64,000 nt of DNA from positions 1,178,001 to 1,242,000 of the forward strand of contig NC_090288.1 in the NCBI RefSeq assembly GCF_037392515.1, given 5' to 3'. The stretch's first letter is position 1, and each line of letters starts with the position of its first letter. Source of the stretch: Haliotis asinina. Its lineage: Eukaryota; Mollusca; Gastropoda; Lepetellida; Haliotidae. The translations under genes and the position numbers were made by a program. Positions 12,669 to 26,487 of this stretch are shown in pieces. Below the pieces are notes generated by a model, which searched no databases, was not told the DNA's origin, and saw nothing but the letters and a program-made list of their open reading frames with translations.

Positions 12669-13140
12669 GTGAGTAGCATTTACTGATATTCTTGTATTCT
12701 AATTCTTGGAAACCCATTCTTTACTGTTTCATACCTGACACAGGATCCACAATCTGAAACAAAACTGTCATTTTGAATTCAACTAAACCCCAAACACGCT
12801 ACTAAATCACTGGAAATGTGGTTCACTCTCTTGGGGCTGTTGATTGAAGCCACAGATCATTGTAAACACTATGGTCAGCCTTTTTATTCATCAGGACAGT
12901 TTGATTGAAAATTAGGTCCATTTCTCTTTCGGGTGTTGCTCAGTCAATGACATACATTTTGCCAAAGATATAATCAAGTGAATATTCAAGATATGATAGT
13001 TCAATTCGGTATGATGAACAATGTGCTGTAGTGCCTACTAAGGCATCGCCAAATGTGGTCAGTAGTTTGTTCCACTAACGATTGTATTTGTAGTATACAG
13101 ATTGATATTTGTGTCATGCAGATAACATCAGTTGATCAGA

Positions 13141-15159
13141 ATGCGGCTGTTCTTTGTCCTCCTGCTTGTGGCCCTGGTTCTAATGCCAGATTCAGATGCC
13201 TGGGGAAGAAGAAGAAGAAGAAGGAGACGAGGCTGGTTTAGGTTCCGTAGAGTAGTTCGAGGTGTAGGGAGGGCCTACAGGATTTACAGACGCTACTCTC
13301 ACATCATCAATCCAGCAATCTGTAAGAGGACTGTGTATTCTTTCATAAATGGCTTAAAACAAGTATTACTGACAAGTAAAACACAACGAAAAAGCTGTAT
13401 TTGAGTGTTTTCTAAATGTAATTTTGTTCAATGGTTGAATATCATTGTTGACATATATAACATGAACTTGTATTTTTACCAAACCATCAAGCAACATCGA
13501 CTGTGTCGTACAGTTGATAAAGCTAGTAGTTTCGTATTTGAATAATTATATCGACGTTTTACATTTCGAATGAACCTGGAATTAGCATGGCAAACATGCC
13601 AGACATTTTGAACTAGAATACTGTTTCTAGGAAATCAGCAGTGTGTAACATCCTCATCGTGTCGACACAATGACTGGGTGAAAGAATTACTTTCACTAGC
13701 ACAGCTATAACAATTATTCATGTATTGATGTCTTTATTAAGATTTAGTTTTGATGAAACCTGGAACGATTGATGGAACTCTGCACATTGAATTGCTTATG
13801 CTACACCCAAATGTTTTTCATTGTTTTAGAGAGCCAGGAGTTGATAAAGTGTAGCTTCTCGAAAAACACCTCCACACAATAATTTGTCATGTGATGCGAT
13901 ATGTTCTGTCGTTTAAGAAATGTCCATTTTTCGTTAGGAGACCGCAATATGAAAGCAACATGAAAAGGTACAATGATGGTGTACAAAGTACATCTACTTG
14001 CTCCAAAAACTTACGTTTTTATACCAGTTGCTGTTTGTTATGGGAGACATAATTACTTCCATTTTGTTTGCAGCAGCCATAGGCAAGAGAAGTATTGACG
14101 AGCTTGATAAGAACAAGGATGGCAATATTGACCAATCAGAAGCTGAGGAACTGATGGAGAGACGGGCAGCCGAAGATCTACTTTCACTTGCTGATGAAAA
14201 CGGTAAAACAAAACGGACATTTAATGACCACCTACACATTATTTACCTGAAATGTTAATGTTTTATGAAAACACTGCTAGTAGGTAAATGTTATTATTGT
14301 GATAATATACATATGCTTCGTGAATAAGGTCTGACTGTTTACTTCAACAATTTCAGGTGATTCGAACGTGAGTTTGGAGGAGTTCTCGAGGAGCATCCAT
14401 GACTTCATGACCATACATTCAGGTAATAGGGCATAACGAGGGCTGAAGGTGGTTTATAGACGCATAAACTGAGATCCGCATCACTCAGTAAGGTCAGAAG
14501 GAATCTGAAACATAGGCCAACAGATCCTGCAGTCGTACACAACGTCTAATATTGATTTGAAGTTATATTTGGGATTACACTTTGTCAGTAATGTACTGAT
14601 TCTGGTAGGTTGTTGGGGTTGTGTCAATCCGGGACAGCCTTCAAGTCGTTACCATCCTGTCATGGGATCACCTTGGCTTCTACAAATTGCAACCGAAAAC
14701 TGGTACTTTACATCATTTACATTGTCAAATCCCTGACAACTGTTTATTGAGGGCTACTATTACTGACACTGGTGGGAGTCAACCAAGTCAGCGAACCTAC
14801 CACACTCAGCAATATTCCAGCTATAAGGCGGCAGTCTGAAAACATCCTGTGACCAACAGCATCAGCATCCGTCTACATCACTGAGAACCGAAGTCAGCAA
14901 ACCTGAGCACCCGATCACTTTAGTCGCCACTTACGACAAGCATGGGTTATTGAAGATCAATTCTAACCCGGATTTTACCCAAGCTGCAAATATGCAAAGT
15001 TATTAAGAAAGATATCAAATACAACATACGTTTTGGATTACGTTTTCTGCGACATTGTAAACGAGCTTAATGAGTGCCAATTACTTCTTTTCAGACCAAG
15101 AGTTGCAAGACGAACTTGAGAAGGAGTTTGCTGATGCATTTGATGAGGACTCAGAATAA
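13141..15159 (+). CDS. Secreted Arg-rich amidated peptide precursor with acidic two-EF-hand pro-domain, copy 3
   Basis: Coding exons are 13141-13321, 14074-14202, 14357-14422 and 15095-15159. Protein and splice sites are the same as in copies 1 and 2. This unit is closest to unit 2: both have TTG rather than GTG three codons before the start, and both share 'agatataatcaagtgaat' upstream of exon 2. That points to recent unequal exchange or conversion between neighbours. Function as for copy 1. Confidence 0.87.
14777..14971 (-). mobile_element. SINE family 1 in intron 4, copy 3
   Basis: Equivalent to the SINE at 4681-4875. Confidence 0.75.
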
Positions 15160-17660
15160 TGCTCCTGATCAACATGTTTAGAAATAACTTGAATAAATCA
15201 ATCTAGCAACATTTAAATGTCTCCTGTCATGTTATCTATGTGTTTCAGCACCAACCTCTCTTTTTCAGTCCATTCCGATGAGGTTGTCTTATCAAAACAC
15301 GGATGTGATGTGTGCTTTGTTGGAAAAGAGATTTGACACATTTAACACCACATGATCAGATACTAGTTTGAGTGTCGGCTCCCGACAACTGCGATCGTCA
15401 CTGGCAACAGCATGATTCTGTTTAAATACTAATGACTGGCAATGAGTTGAAACAAGGCTATCGAGCTCATGGGATTGGTATGTAATGCACAAAACGCTTG
15501 CTTTAGAACGACATAAACTGAGGTTGGTTGTTGCTTTGGAAGGTCCGTTCAATTTGCATTGTAGGTTAGTTGTTGGAAGACAAATGAGGTTGATAGTTTC
15601 ATTTTACCAGTGGTCAAACCTCATCTAGTTTTCAATACTCAGGCGTTTATCAGATTAATGACAGTTGAATATACTGTGCATCACATGGAAATGGATGGAG
15701 AGTTGAAATGGCTGTTCTGTTTAGACACAATCAATCATTTATGCTGTACAGAAAGATATAAATATACACAATGCAATTACAACAGTCTTTCTCTCACTAC
15801 ACCTGGTAAGGCTTTTACTCCTCTTGCCAACACAGATTAAAACACAATGAGAAATTGGACATACTTGCAGTCAGACCAGATGACGGGGAGTTAGTCCTTT
15901 TGAGTCTTGATTAAAGGTTCAGTTGAGACGTGAAACAGAAATACACTGACATTTCAGACAAAAACGTTGATAGAAGTCATCTAGAGGCATTTTCCACCCC
16001 TTCCCGTCCATAATGCAAGGCGTTCGTCTTCCGTGTCATGTCACAGTTGTGAGAAACGGATGATAGCAGTAACCTACTTACCTGACCTTATCACAGCATA
16101 AGTGTGACGTCGTGCGTTGTTGGAAATGAGATGTTCGCACGTTTAACACGAGATGATCAGATACTCAGTATCACCAGCTATCAGTGTGCCACCATTCATC
16201 ATCGATGGCAACAGCAGAACAGAATATTTTACTCTGGCTATAATGGAAATTGGTTCCTTTCCTTCTCTGTTCCTCACTAATCAGTTACGGTGAACAAAGA
16301 GGAAGTTTGTCGCATATTAAATTGTATAAACTGTAAATCTACTTGTGCTGATTGTCTTGTACCAGAAACGCTTACATACTCATTACCCGACACCAGCCCC
16401 TTTTTGGTTAAAATCTTTAAGCGAATATTTTGATATAGGTGTTCTTTTCGGACACAATCCATCGTTATAACTATATATAGTCGATCAATATTATTATAAA
16501 TAAAATGGATATGTAAACAACGCCATTTATTGGAATATTACTGTCACAACTTCACTTGGTAAAAACTAGTACGTCTCTTGTCAACACAGATTAACACTTT
16601 GATGAAAACTCAGAGATTTTACACCTAAGTCGATAGTTGAATTTAGAATCTATTGAGTCTTTGAGACATATTCACCCTTCAGCAAACGGAAGCTGTACGT
16701 AGCCGTAGTAGATTTTAAGATAATGTATTGTTCAGTTAATGAAGTTGAAATTTGGAAATGTTTTAGATATCGGGGATTGTGAGAGCTTCAATACCATGAA
16801 TTTTTCACAGAATCAACATGAACAAAAGTATAAGAATCAGTCAGATTATATTGTACCTTGGAAGTCAGTACACACTTTAGAGACTCTTAAATAAACATTT
16901 GTATTGTTGTATTTATGCCATTTATCTAGGCATTCTGGAGTTTGTCTCTTACCTACACCCCTCATTGCGTAAATACCTTACCTTTAGCGAATAATCTAAT
17001 GTATCTTACCCAGGTACACTGACTGATCCTCTATCTTCTACATTGACACAAGAAAGAATTTATATATGAAGTAAAGTGAGACAGACGTGCTGCACACCTG
17101 ACCTGAAAAGGCCAGACATGATAACCCACATCTTTGTTACGCAAAAACGACAAACAAAATCACACTCAAATATTCAATTCCTAATATAAAGGTCGTCACC
17201 TGAAGGCAATTCAAAGATACAAATAATTTCATTCGTTTAGCTTGGATATGTCGGAGGTTGAATATGAAACAATTAGAAGAAATTTTAAAATAAAGGTCAG
17301 GTATGTTGGTTTGAATGCTATTACCAATTACACCTGTCTGATCGTCTCGTGTTACATGTGTTGCCATATCGAGGATCAATGGTATCACACAGACTGGACA
17401 CCTCAAGTGCGATCAACGGGCAGATTACTTCCTATCTGGTCATCTCACGTTAAAGCTGTTAAAATGTCATTTCCAGCAAAACGTAAATCACACCTCTGTC
17501 GTGATAAGATAAGTAGTTCATAGTCATCCATTTCCCATCTCTCCCAGCTGTTGTATGATATGATCTCACAGATACACAACAAATTCACCAATCAATTAAT
17601 GTTCCACCTCAGATAATATCTTGTTTTCCTGTTTCTATTCACGAGTTTCTAATTTCAGTC

Positions 17661-17721
17661 TATATAAATATAAGCATTGAATTCCTACTATCTGCAGAGA
17701 CACTTTTAGACGTCTTCTTTG
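17661..17721 (+). promoter_or_regulatory. TATA box and noncoding exon 1, array copy 4
   Basis: TATA box at 17661-17670; exon 1 ends at 17721. The TATA, exon 1 and donor are unchanged although this unit is the most divergent. Confidence 0.7.
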
Positions 17722-18194
17722 GTGAGTAGCCTTTACTGATATTCTTGTATTCTAATTCTTGGAAACCCATTCTTTACAGTTTCATACCTGACACAGGATC
17801 CACAATCTGAAACAAAACTGTCATTTTGAATTCAACTAAACCCCAAAACACGCTACTAAATCACTGGAAATGTGGTTCACTCTCTTGGAGCTGTTGATTG
17901 AAGCCACAGATCATTGTAAACACTATTGTCAGCCTTTCTATTCATCAGGAGAGTTTGATTGAAAATTAGGTCTATTTCTCTTTCGGATGTTGCTCAGTCA
18001 ATGACATGCATTTTGCCAAAGACGTAATCAAGTAAATATTCAAGATATGATAGTTCAATTCGGTATGATGAACAATGTGCTGTAGTGCCTAGTAGGGCAT
18101 CACCAAATGTGGTCAGTAGTTTGTTCCACTAACGATTGTATTTGTAGTATACAGATTGATATTTGTGTCATGCAGATAACATCAGGTGATCAGA

Positions 18195-20234
18195 ATGCGG
18201 CTGTTCTTTGTCCTCCTGCTTGTGGCCCTGGTGCTAATGCCAGATTCAGATGCCTGGGGAAGAAGAAGAAGAAGAAGGAGACGAGGCTGGTTTAGGTTCC
18301 GTAGAGTAGTTCGAGGTGTAGGGAGGGCCTACAGGATTTACAGACGCTACTCTCACATCATCAATCCAGCAATCTGTAAGAGGGCTGTGTATTCTTTCAT
18401 AAATGGCTTAAAACAAGTATTACTGACAAGTACAACAACGAAAAAGCTGTATTTGAGTGTTTTCCAAATGTAATTTTGTTCAATGGTTGAATATCATTGT
18501 TGACATATGCTACATGAACTTGTATTTTTACCAAACCATCAAGCAACATCGACTGTGTCGTACAGTTGATAAAGCTAGTAGTTTCGTATTTGAATAGTTA
18601 TATCGGCGTTTTACATTTCGAATGAACCTGGAATTAGCATGGCAAACATGCCAGACATTTTGAACTAGAATACTGTTTCTAGGAAATCAGCAGTGTGTAA
18701 CATCTTCATCGTGTCGACACAATGACTGGGTGAATGAATTGCTTTCACTAGCACAGCTATAAAAATTATTCATGTATTAATGTCTTTATTAAGATTTAGT
18801 ATTGATGAACACTGGACCGATTGATTGAACTCTGCACATTGAATTGCTTATGCTACACCCAATTGTTTTTTCATTGTTTTAGAGAGCCAGGAGTTAATAA
18901 AGAGTACCTTCTCGAAAAACACCTCCGCCTACTTGCTTCTTGACACAATATTTTGTCATGTGATGCGATATGTTCTGTCGTTTAAGAAATGTCCATTTTT
19001 TCGTTAGGAGACCGCAATATGAAAGCAACATGAAAAGGTACAATGATGGTGTACAAAGTACATCTACTTGCTCCAAAAACTTACGTTTTTATACCAGTTG
19101 CTGTTTGTTATGGGAGACATAATTACTTCCATTTTGTTTGCAGCAGCCATAGGCAAGAGAAGTATTGACGAGCTTGATAAGAACAAGGATGGCAATATTG
19201 ACCAATCAGAAGCTGAGGAACTGATGGAGAGACGGGCAGCCGAAGATCTACTTTCACTTGCTGATGAAAACGGTAAAACAAAACGGACATTTAATGACCA
19301 CCTACACATTATTTACCTGAAATGTTAATGTTTTATGAAAACACTGCTAGGAGGTAAATATTGTTATTGTGATAATATACATGTACATATGCTTCGTGAA
19401 TAAGGTCTGACTGTTTACTTCAACAATTTCAGGTGATTCGAACGTGAGTTTGGAGGAGTTCTCGAGGAGCATCCATGACTTCATGACCATACATTCAGGT
19501 AATAGTGCATAACAAGGGCTGAAGGTGGTTTATAGACGCATAAGCTGAGATCCGCGTCACTCAGTAAGGTCAGAAGGACTCTGAAACATAGGCCAACAGA
19601 TTCTGCAGTCGTACACAACGTCTAATATTGATTTGAAGTTATATTTGGGATTACACTTTGTCAGTAATGTACTGATTCTGGTAGGTTGTTGGGGTTGTGT
19701 CAATCCGGGACAGCCTTCAAGTCGTCACCATCCTGTCATGGGATCACCTTGGCTTCTACAAATTGCAACCGAAAACTGGTACTTTACATCATTTACATTG
19801 TCAAATCCCTGACAACTGTTTATTGAGGGCTACTATTACTGACACTGGTGGGAGTCAACCAAGTCAGCGAACCTACCACACTCAGCAATATTCCAGCTAT
19901 AAGGCGGCAGTCTGAAAACATCCTGTGACCAACAGCATCAGCATCCGTCTCCATCACTGAGAACCGAACTCAGCAAATCTGAGCACCCGATCACTTTAGT
20001 CGCCACTTACGACAAGCATGGGTTATTGAAGATCAATTCTAACCCGGATTTTACCCAAGCTGCAAATATGCAAAGTTATTAAGAAAGATATCAAATACAA
20101 CATACGTTTTGGATTACGTTTTTGCGACATTGTAAACGAGCTTAATGAGTGCCAATTACTTCTTTTCAGACCAAGAGTTGCAAGACGAACTTGAGAAGGA
20201 GTTTGCTGATGCATTTGATGAGGACTCAGAATAA
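18195..20234 (+). CDS. Secreted Arg-rich amidated peptide precursor with acidic two-EF-hand pro-domain, copy 4
   Basis: Coding exons are 18195-18375, 19144-19272, 19433-19498 and 20170-20234. This copy carries the most intron changes in the array (small insertions near 18930 and 19380, many substitutions). The only coding difference I found is synonymous, a Val codon GTT to GTG in the signal peptide near 18232. The protein therefore stays identical while flanking DNA drifts, which suggests either selection on the protein or conversion focused on exons. It is the last complete gene before the array breaks at 20494. Confidence 0.87.
19853..20047 (-). mobile_element. SINE family 1 in intron 4, copy 4
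   Basis: Equivalent to the SINE at 4681-4875. Confidence 0.75.
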
Positions 20235-20493
20235 TGCTCCTGATCAACATGTTTAGAAATAACTTGAATAAATCAATCTAGCAACATTTAAATGTCTCCT
20301 GTCATGTTATCTATGTGTTTCAGCACCAACCTCTGTTTTTCAGTCCATTCCGATGAGGCTATCTTATCAAAACACGGGTGTGATGTGTGCTTTGTTGGAA
20401 AAGAGGTTTAACATTTTTAACACCACATGATCAGATACTAGTTTGAGTGACGACTCCCGACAACTGCGATCGTCACTGGCAACAGCATGATTC

Positions 20494-21270
20494 CAGCCCC
20501 TAAATGTTTGAAAGGACAAATCATCTACAGTTACTTGATATTTTTCGACTAAGGTTTTATCGTTTCCATGGAAATCATGAAAACTATAAATCCTATATAT
20601 CTGTAAATAGCAATTTGCACAATTTCACGATTTGTCTCATATATCTGCCACGATCTTTTGGATGATATCAAAATGGCTTTCGAGTTGTGCCGCAGAAACG
20701 AGGCCCTTTCCCCCGTTTGAGATTAAGTCCAAATCGTTTCCATGGACACCGGAAAAAATAAAAATGACAGAAATCTGCAAATAGTAAAAGGCACTACTGT
20801 GAACTCGCCCTGGCATATTTGTCAAGTTTTGTTGAAAGATGTCATGACGTTTTCAAGTTGTGCTCCGGAAACGAAACACACCTGTCACTTTTGAGACTAA
20901 GTCCAAAGACATCCATGGTAACCGGGAAAATAATAAATCACAAAAATCTGTAAATAGTAAAAGGCACCACTTTAGGTTCTGATTGATATGCCTACCATGT
21001 TTTGCAGAAAAGTATTGAACGGTTTGAAGTCCACCCTTCCATCAGATTAAGACCTAAACGTTTCCATGAGAACCAAAAAGAATAAAAATGCCATAAATCT
21101 GTAAATAGCAAAAGCCACAACCCTAGGTTCAGTCTATTATATCTACCAATTTTGGTGTAAAAGCTATTGAGCAGTTTGTTTTAGCTATGTCCCGGAAACA
21201 AAATGATAACGGACGGACAGACAGACGAGGCGTCGACTATATCCCCCAACATTACTTGGCGGGAGGATGA
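20494..21270. repeat. Dispersed repeat with internal ~150-180 bp periodicity
   Basis: Four diverged internal copies share 'cgtttccatgg' followed about 25-35 bases later by 'aaatctgtaaatagtaaaag' (near 20547, 20732, 20912 and 21058). The segment ends in 'acggacggacagacagacg' and 'cggcggggg'-like sequence (ttggcgggaggatga), a type of ending common in dispersed repeats of marine invertebrates. It begins exactly where homology to the gene array stops. No protein is visible. Confidence 0.6.
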
Positions 21271-22539
21271 AAAAGATGATTAAAAAGAATTCAAAGCTTC
21301 CAGCCATTGAGTAAGTGTTTGGCATACCGTGATTACTTTTGCCGTTTCCATCTCTTCCAACAGAAGATGTATTGATAAATCTGTATATTTGAAGTTTGCC
21401 GAACGTTAGTTCGAAGAAATCGTTTTGCTTCTTTATACTTTTTTATCTATAGTTTTTATTCACTTCAGTTGGGCACAATGATAAATTTTCTGAGCCTTTT
21501 AAGTGAGAGACAACATACATAGAAAGGCAAACTTACATATTCAATTACATCATCGGCTGGCAATGGTAGACTAAATGCAAGAACGTGGAATCACAATGAA
21601 ATGCAAGCACTGCATCATCATACGATAAAGTGATAACGGTGACATTGCTGGTTATATTTCATCCCTTTTTAAATTAAATGAATCCATGTTGATATTTTCC
21701 GAAAGAGGTATATTTTGTTATAATTTTTTTCACATCTATAAATACTGCTTTAAATATGCTAAAACTTTGTCTCAAACCTTTATGTTCATAACAAATATAT
21801 GGCGTATGGTCAATAAAGTCATGTTAAAGTCATAACGTCTCTGTTAGACTGTCTACATTGTAGAAATACGATCTTCCAGTTTATATAATATACGAATACG
21901 ATCGTATAATATAACATTATAAGATATAATGCAATTCTACATTGAAACTATGGCAGTTTGGTGTAGAAATGTATATGTGATACTAATACATGTCTCATTT
22001 ATGACAGACTTTGGGAAAATCATTTTCAGAAATTAAATCATCATAAAATGATCTATTCTATTGTTGTCCTAATCATTCTAATGTGAACATATTGACAATT
22101 CTGATGTATTTGGATGTTTTGTTGTTCGTATAACATCTTTTTAACTTTGTGAAAGAGAAGGACGGGATTTAGATCAAGCATCGTACAACTAATATCAAAA
22201 GTTCTGAAACTGTAAGGGAATCATCTTCATGAAGGTACTATTCCTTTTTGGAACCAGTTAAATATAATCGAATCAGGATGGTTACACAGGTGATTTAACC
22301 AAATGGGTTGCTAAAGACTTTTTTTTAAAAAAAAAAACAAACCTCCTGAATGATCTACGAATCTGTTGGGTCAACAGCAATGTTTGCATATTGATTGAAG
22401 TTTTTTCTTTTGATACCACTGATCATGACATGCTCATTCATCGACTCATGTGTGACTTGCATATTGATGATTACACAATGTCATTTAGAAAGTGGTCAAA
22501 TGCAGCATATGTCATATTTGGGATTTCACTTTCTCCGTA
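21271..22539. other. AT-rich intergenic DNA
   Basis: No gene, exon-like segment or clear repeat seen. There is a T/A homopolymer junction near 22319-22338. One frame near 22405-22495 vaguely recalls a reverse-transcriptase stretch (DTTDHDMLIHRL) but is too short to call. Confidence 0.4.
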
Positions 22540-22800
22540 AAGCTCTCGAAACACGTCCAGTCTTCATGGACAGTAATGCAAGGAAACATCGACACATGAA
22601 TCCTCTGGAGCATTGTGGGACGTAGGGTGTGAGCAAGTGATCCTCCAGTGCAGAATCTTGAACATTTGACCCATGCATTTTATGACGAGTGGCAGAACAA
22701 GAATCAGACGTTTCGTGACCAGCGCGAGACCGCGAGTAGAAAATGTTATCCAAGTGCGAGACGGTGACACCACTTACCCAGTCACTGGTATTTTCATGTT
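22540..22800 (+). pseudogene. Tc1/mariner-type transposase remnant (C-terminal part)
   Basis: Translated pieces in different frames match the end of Tc1-like transposases: 'MDSNARKHR' (cf. the D-N-A-R-P-H block with its catalytic Asp), 'MNPLEHCGT' (cf. NPIEHLWD with the catalytic Glu), and 'TSARPRVENVIQVRDGDT' (cf. RR...V..RGGHTRY). The stretch between the Asp and Glu blocks is too short, and stops and frameshifts interrupt the rest. I see no terminal inverted repeats. It is a dead fragment of a DNA transposon. Confidence 0.55.
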
Positions 22801-23290
22801 TTTTTTTAAAACAATCACAAAATGCCATAAACGATTTAAGTACATAGGGGTATTTTTATCTAACGCCACAATCGTTATGCGCATTCTGATAATTTTCTCT
22901 ATTAACACACATACCACAGATCTTCACGCAGTTTACGGAAAGGGAGGAATGGTGACAAATGGAGGAAGGGAGATTCACTTAAGGGACATAACTCTAGATG
23001 TGCCTGCCTGAAGCGTGGGTGTCATTCTGTTTCAGTTCTCAGTTGAACCATCGTGACTCAAACTCTTAACTTCTCGCCATTGAATTTGATTCCAAGTATG
23101 TCAAATATCTCTCAGTTACTCATATTTAAGACTGATCGTTGACAGCGTGGACAATCGTTCAGTAACCATCTCAGAGAGACTAAAAAAGAACAAAGTTTGG
23201 TGTTGAAACACAAATATAAATTGGGTTGAATAGCCCGTTAAGCATGATCAGTGGGTAGATGAAAGAATGCAGTCAATGTTCGAAGGCAAT

Positions 23291-23625
23291 GCACCAAAGT
23301 CTTGGTGTGAGAGAGAATCAACTATGGCAGAATGTCAACACAGCGATCGGTAATCACAGCAGATAATGTAGGTCAGGCGTTGACGGGTTTTGATGATCAA
23401 GCGTGGCAGACACTGTAGAATGGTCTCGAAACAGTATCCCGGAAGTGAACATAGAAAACGAAGAGCAGATAAATTCCGGAGTGCCAGAATGCTAAAAGTG
23501 TTGACCAGATATTAAAACGAAATGTGACCCATACTATTTACTATTCAAAACACTAAACATTGTGACCCAATAATAATTATTACTGAATTAATAACAAAAT
23601 ATACAGAAAATGCACACTCATAACA
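23291..23625 (-). repeat. Partial 3' LTR of the Gmr1-like element
   Basis: Shares 'caccaaagtcttggtgtgag', 'gatcaagcgtgg' and the TGTTATGAG end with the right LTR. A purine-rich stretch lies just inside it, as expected next to a 3' LTR. Confidence 0.75.
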
Positions 23626-26487
23626 CTCTCGCCCTTGAGGAAAAGAAAGTTTCGCAGAAACTTTCTGATACAAGCATAGCAATAATAACATAATAACATG
23701 ACATGTAATAATATGAGTAATATGAAACACTTCCTGCAGAATTACTATGACAAAATGCAGATATATACATACAGTATCATCAGGTCATCATACATATATA
23801 CCCTGGAAAGTGCATCAGCACAAACATTGTCTTCGACTCTAATGTGTTTGATCACAAGACTGAACCCTTGAAAGGTCAAATTCACCCTCATAAGTCTCTG
23901 ATTTTTGTTCTTCATTTTGTGAAGAAATGTCAAGGGATTGTGATCAGTAAAAACTTCAATTGGCAAACGGGTAGTACCAAGGTACACTTCAAAATGCTGT
24001 AAAGCCAACAAAAGACCTAATAGCTCTTTTCAGCCGTAGAATAATTTCTTTGGTGCTTGTCAAATTTCTTTGAAAAATAACAAACTGGATGTTCTATCCC
24101 TGAATCATCCTCTTGAATAAGGACAGCACCTGCACCAACTTCACTTGCATCAATTTGCAACTTAAATGCTTTCTCAAAATTTGGTGAAACATTATCACTA
24201 AGATCATCAAACTTCACATTGCTAACACAATCATCAATGTTGTCAACATTTTCACAATTGTCTTTAGTACAATCAGTAACTGGGGAGAGAGTGGCAATAC
24301 AGTTGACATGTTTGGTTTCTAACCTGTCATGATATTTCTTAATCATGTTGACATGACACAATCTCTTTCGTTTACGGCGACCAGGTGTCTGTGTCGCTAA
24401 CCATTTTGTCAACAACATATGGACCTTGATATCTTGCTCTCAGTGGCTGACCAGGTATGGGAAGCTAAACTAACACTTTCTCACCACAAATGAAATTTTT
24501 CTCTTTTGTCTTTTTGTCATAGTTTAGCTTTATTTTGTCTTGTGAAACCTTCAAGTTTCTTCTAGCCAAGTTCTGCACTTCAACATCCTCACCCTGTGCA
24601 CTAACAAGCTGCTCTCTGGAACGAATGTGCTCACCACCTGAAGAGCTACTACTCTCTGAAGATAAGTCCTCTGTCTCCACCTCACACAAGGAATGATCCA
24701 TAAAAGTACCTGACAAATCATAAATGGCATCATTCTGCAAAGAAGTCTTGGAAAAAATGCCTTTCGACATTGAACGAGTCACTGCACAAGAGGGAGAAAT
24801 ACCCGGAAATTCATCCTCCAACTTTTCTGTACTAACTGAACTCTCCGGCAAAACAGTGACAATAGAATCAGAGCCAACTTATCATTACCGATCAACAAAT
24901 CGACACGCGGAACTGGGAGAGAGTCTTCATCTCACCTGAAATCAGATCTGAAGTCAAATTCACAAAATGGAGAGGAGCAGAAGAACTGCCACCTATACCC
25001 TGAAGCAAAACATCTGAGTTAGCTGAAGACTCATCAGCAAAAGGCAAAATATCCTTCAAAATCAGAGATTGAAGAGCTCCAGTATCCCTCAAGATAATAA
25101 CGTGCCGTGTGGTAGAATTATCTCCCATAAGTGACACAGAACCTTTATACACAAAGGGCAAAACCTCCTTCCGAACTACAGAATCTGGAGACCTACTCTC
25201 ACAGACAAAACTCTCCTCAGAACCACCTGGAAAGAAAGGCTTAGGTGCGATGGACACAAAAGCATTTTGGTTACCTGTAGCCTGATTTTTAAACTGGAGT
25301 TTGTAACATGCAGACACCAAATGACCTGGCTACAATACGCACAAACAGGATCAGCACCACTGGTAGTCGTAGGCTTAGACTGAAAAGAATGTGACTGCTT
25401 GCCACTAGAATTTGAACCTGTTCTAACACCACTGTAACCTGCATGTCCTGAGGTCTTAACCGTGGAAAAGCCCATTTGGCCAGAACACTTTGTATTACCC
25501 GGAGACTGAAAACAACTCTTGTGAGTCAAACAATAGTCATATGCCAACCTTTTGTTCATCTAAATAAGTCTTAAGGTCAGCATGAACACTCTGCTTGAAA
25601 TCTTCAAACAACACTAACTGCCTCAAACCATCAAAATTTGTGACCTCCTTAGACCTACACCACTTATCAAACAATGTTTCCTTTTCTCTAGCAAACTCTA
25701 CAAAAGTCTCATTGTCCCTTTTGTGAGCATTTCTGAATTTCTGACGATAAGCCTCAGGCACTAAGTCATAAGCTTTCAAAATTGTTTTCTTGACAAGATC
25801 ATAATCTGAGCTTTGTTGTACTGACAAAGCTGAATAAGCATCCTGAGCTTTACCTTTCAATACAGCATAGTCCATGACTCTCTAGGCCACTTGAGACTTT
25901 CAGCAACTTTTTCAAAATGTAGAAAATATTTGTCTACTTCTTTCTCATTAAAACGAGGTACAAGCCTGGCATGCCTTGCAATGTCAAAAGTGGAAGAATC
26001 TAAGGACTGAGAAGGGTTTTCAAGTTTTTTCAACTTAATTTCTCTGTCAATTGCCAATTTCTTCAGTTCTATTTCTCTTGCTATTTCTTTCTCCATCTCA
26101 AACTTTTTCATTTCCAACTCTTTTTCTTTTTCTTTTTCCAACCTTTTCAATAATATGTTTTTCATTTCAAACAGGTCTGAACATTCCTCTGGCACTATTT
26201 CCAAAATGTCATCTTCAAAAACTCCCTCGTCAATGTAATGATTCAACACAATTTTCAAAATCTGAAATTTCCTCATAGCAGGTTTGGCATCAAGTGTGAG
26301 ATGTGAAGAAATTTGCAATAAATCTGATTTCCTCAACTGACTAATTGTCTCAGAGTCAGGGGACAATACAAACTTCTCAAGTTCAAACACTATTTTGCTG
26401 GTTCCACAATTTAACTTGTGCAGATTTGCAGAAATTTGGAATATATTTCACAAATGGTCTCAAATGTCAAATGAATTCTATCCCGGA

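Larger units (their letters stand above)
1..20493 (+). repeat. Tandem gene array: four ~5.05 kb units plus a partial fifth
   Basis: The unit that begins with the last four codons of the gene (gactcagaataa) recurs at 1, 5052, 10105, 15148 and 20223, giving unit lengths of 5051, 5053, 5043 and 5075 bases. Units are head to tail and nearly identical through introns and intergenic DNA, with scattered substitutions and small indels. Units 2 and 3 look closest to each other and unit 4 is the most divergent. The fifth copy loses homology at about 20494. Because position 1 already lies inside a final exon, the array extends left of the window. Each unit carries one gene in its second half; its first half (for example 80-2500) shows no convincing gene. 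Confidence 0.97.

Noticed and set aside
22526-23011. Overlapping frames on both strands near 22.5-23.0 kb
   Set aside because: Explained by the decayed Tc1/mariner transposase; not a live gene.
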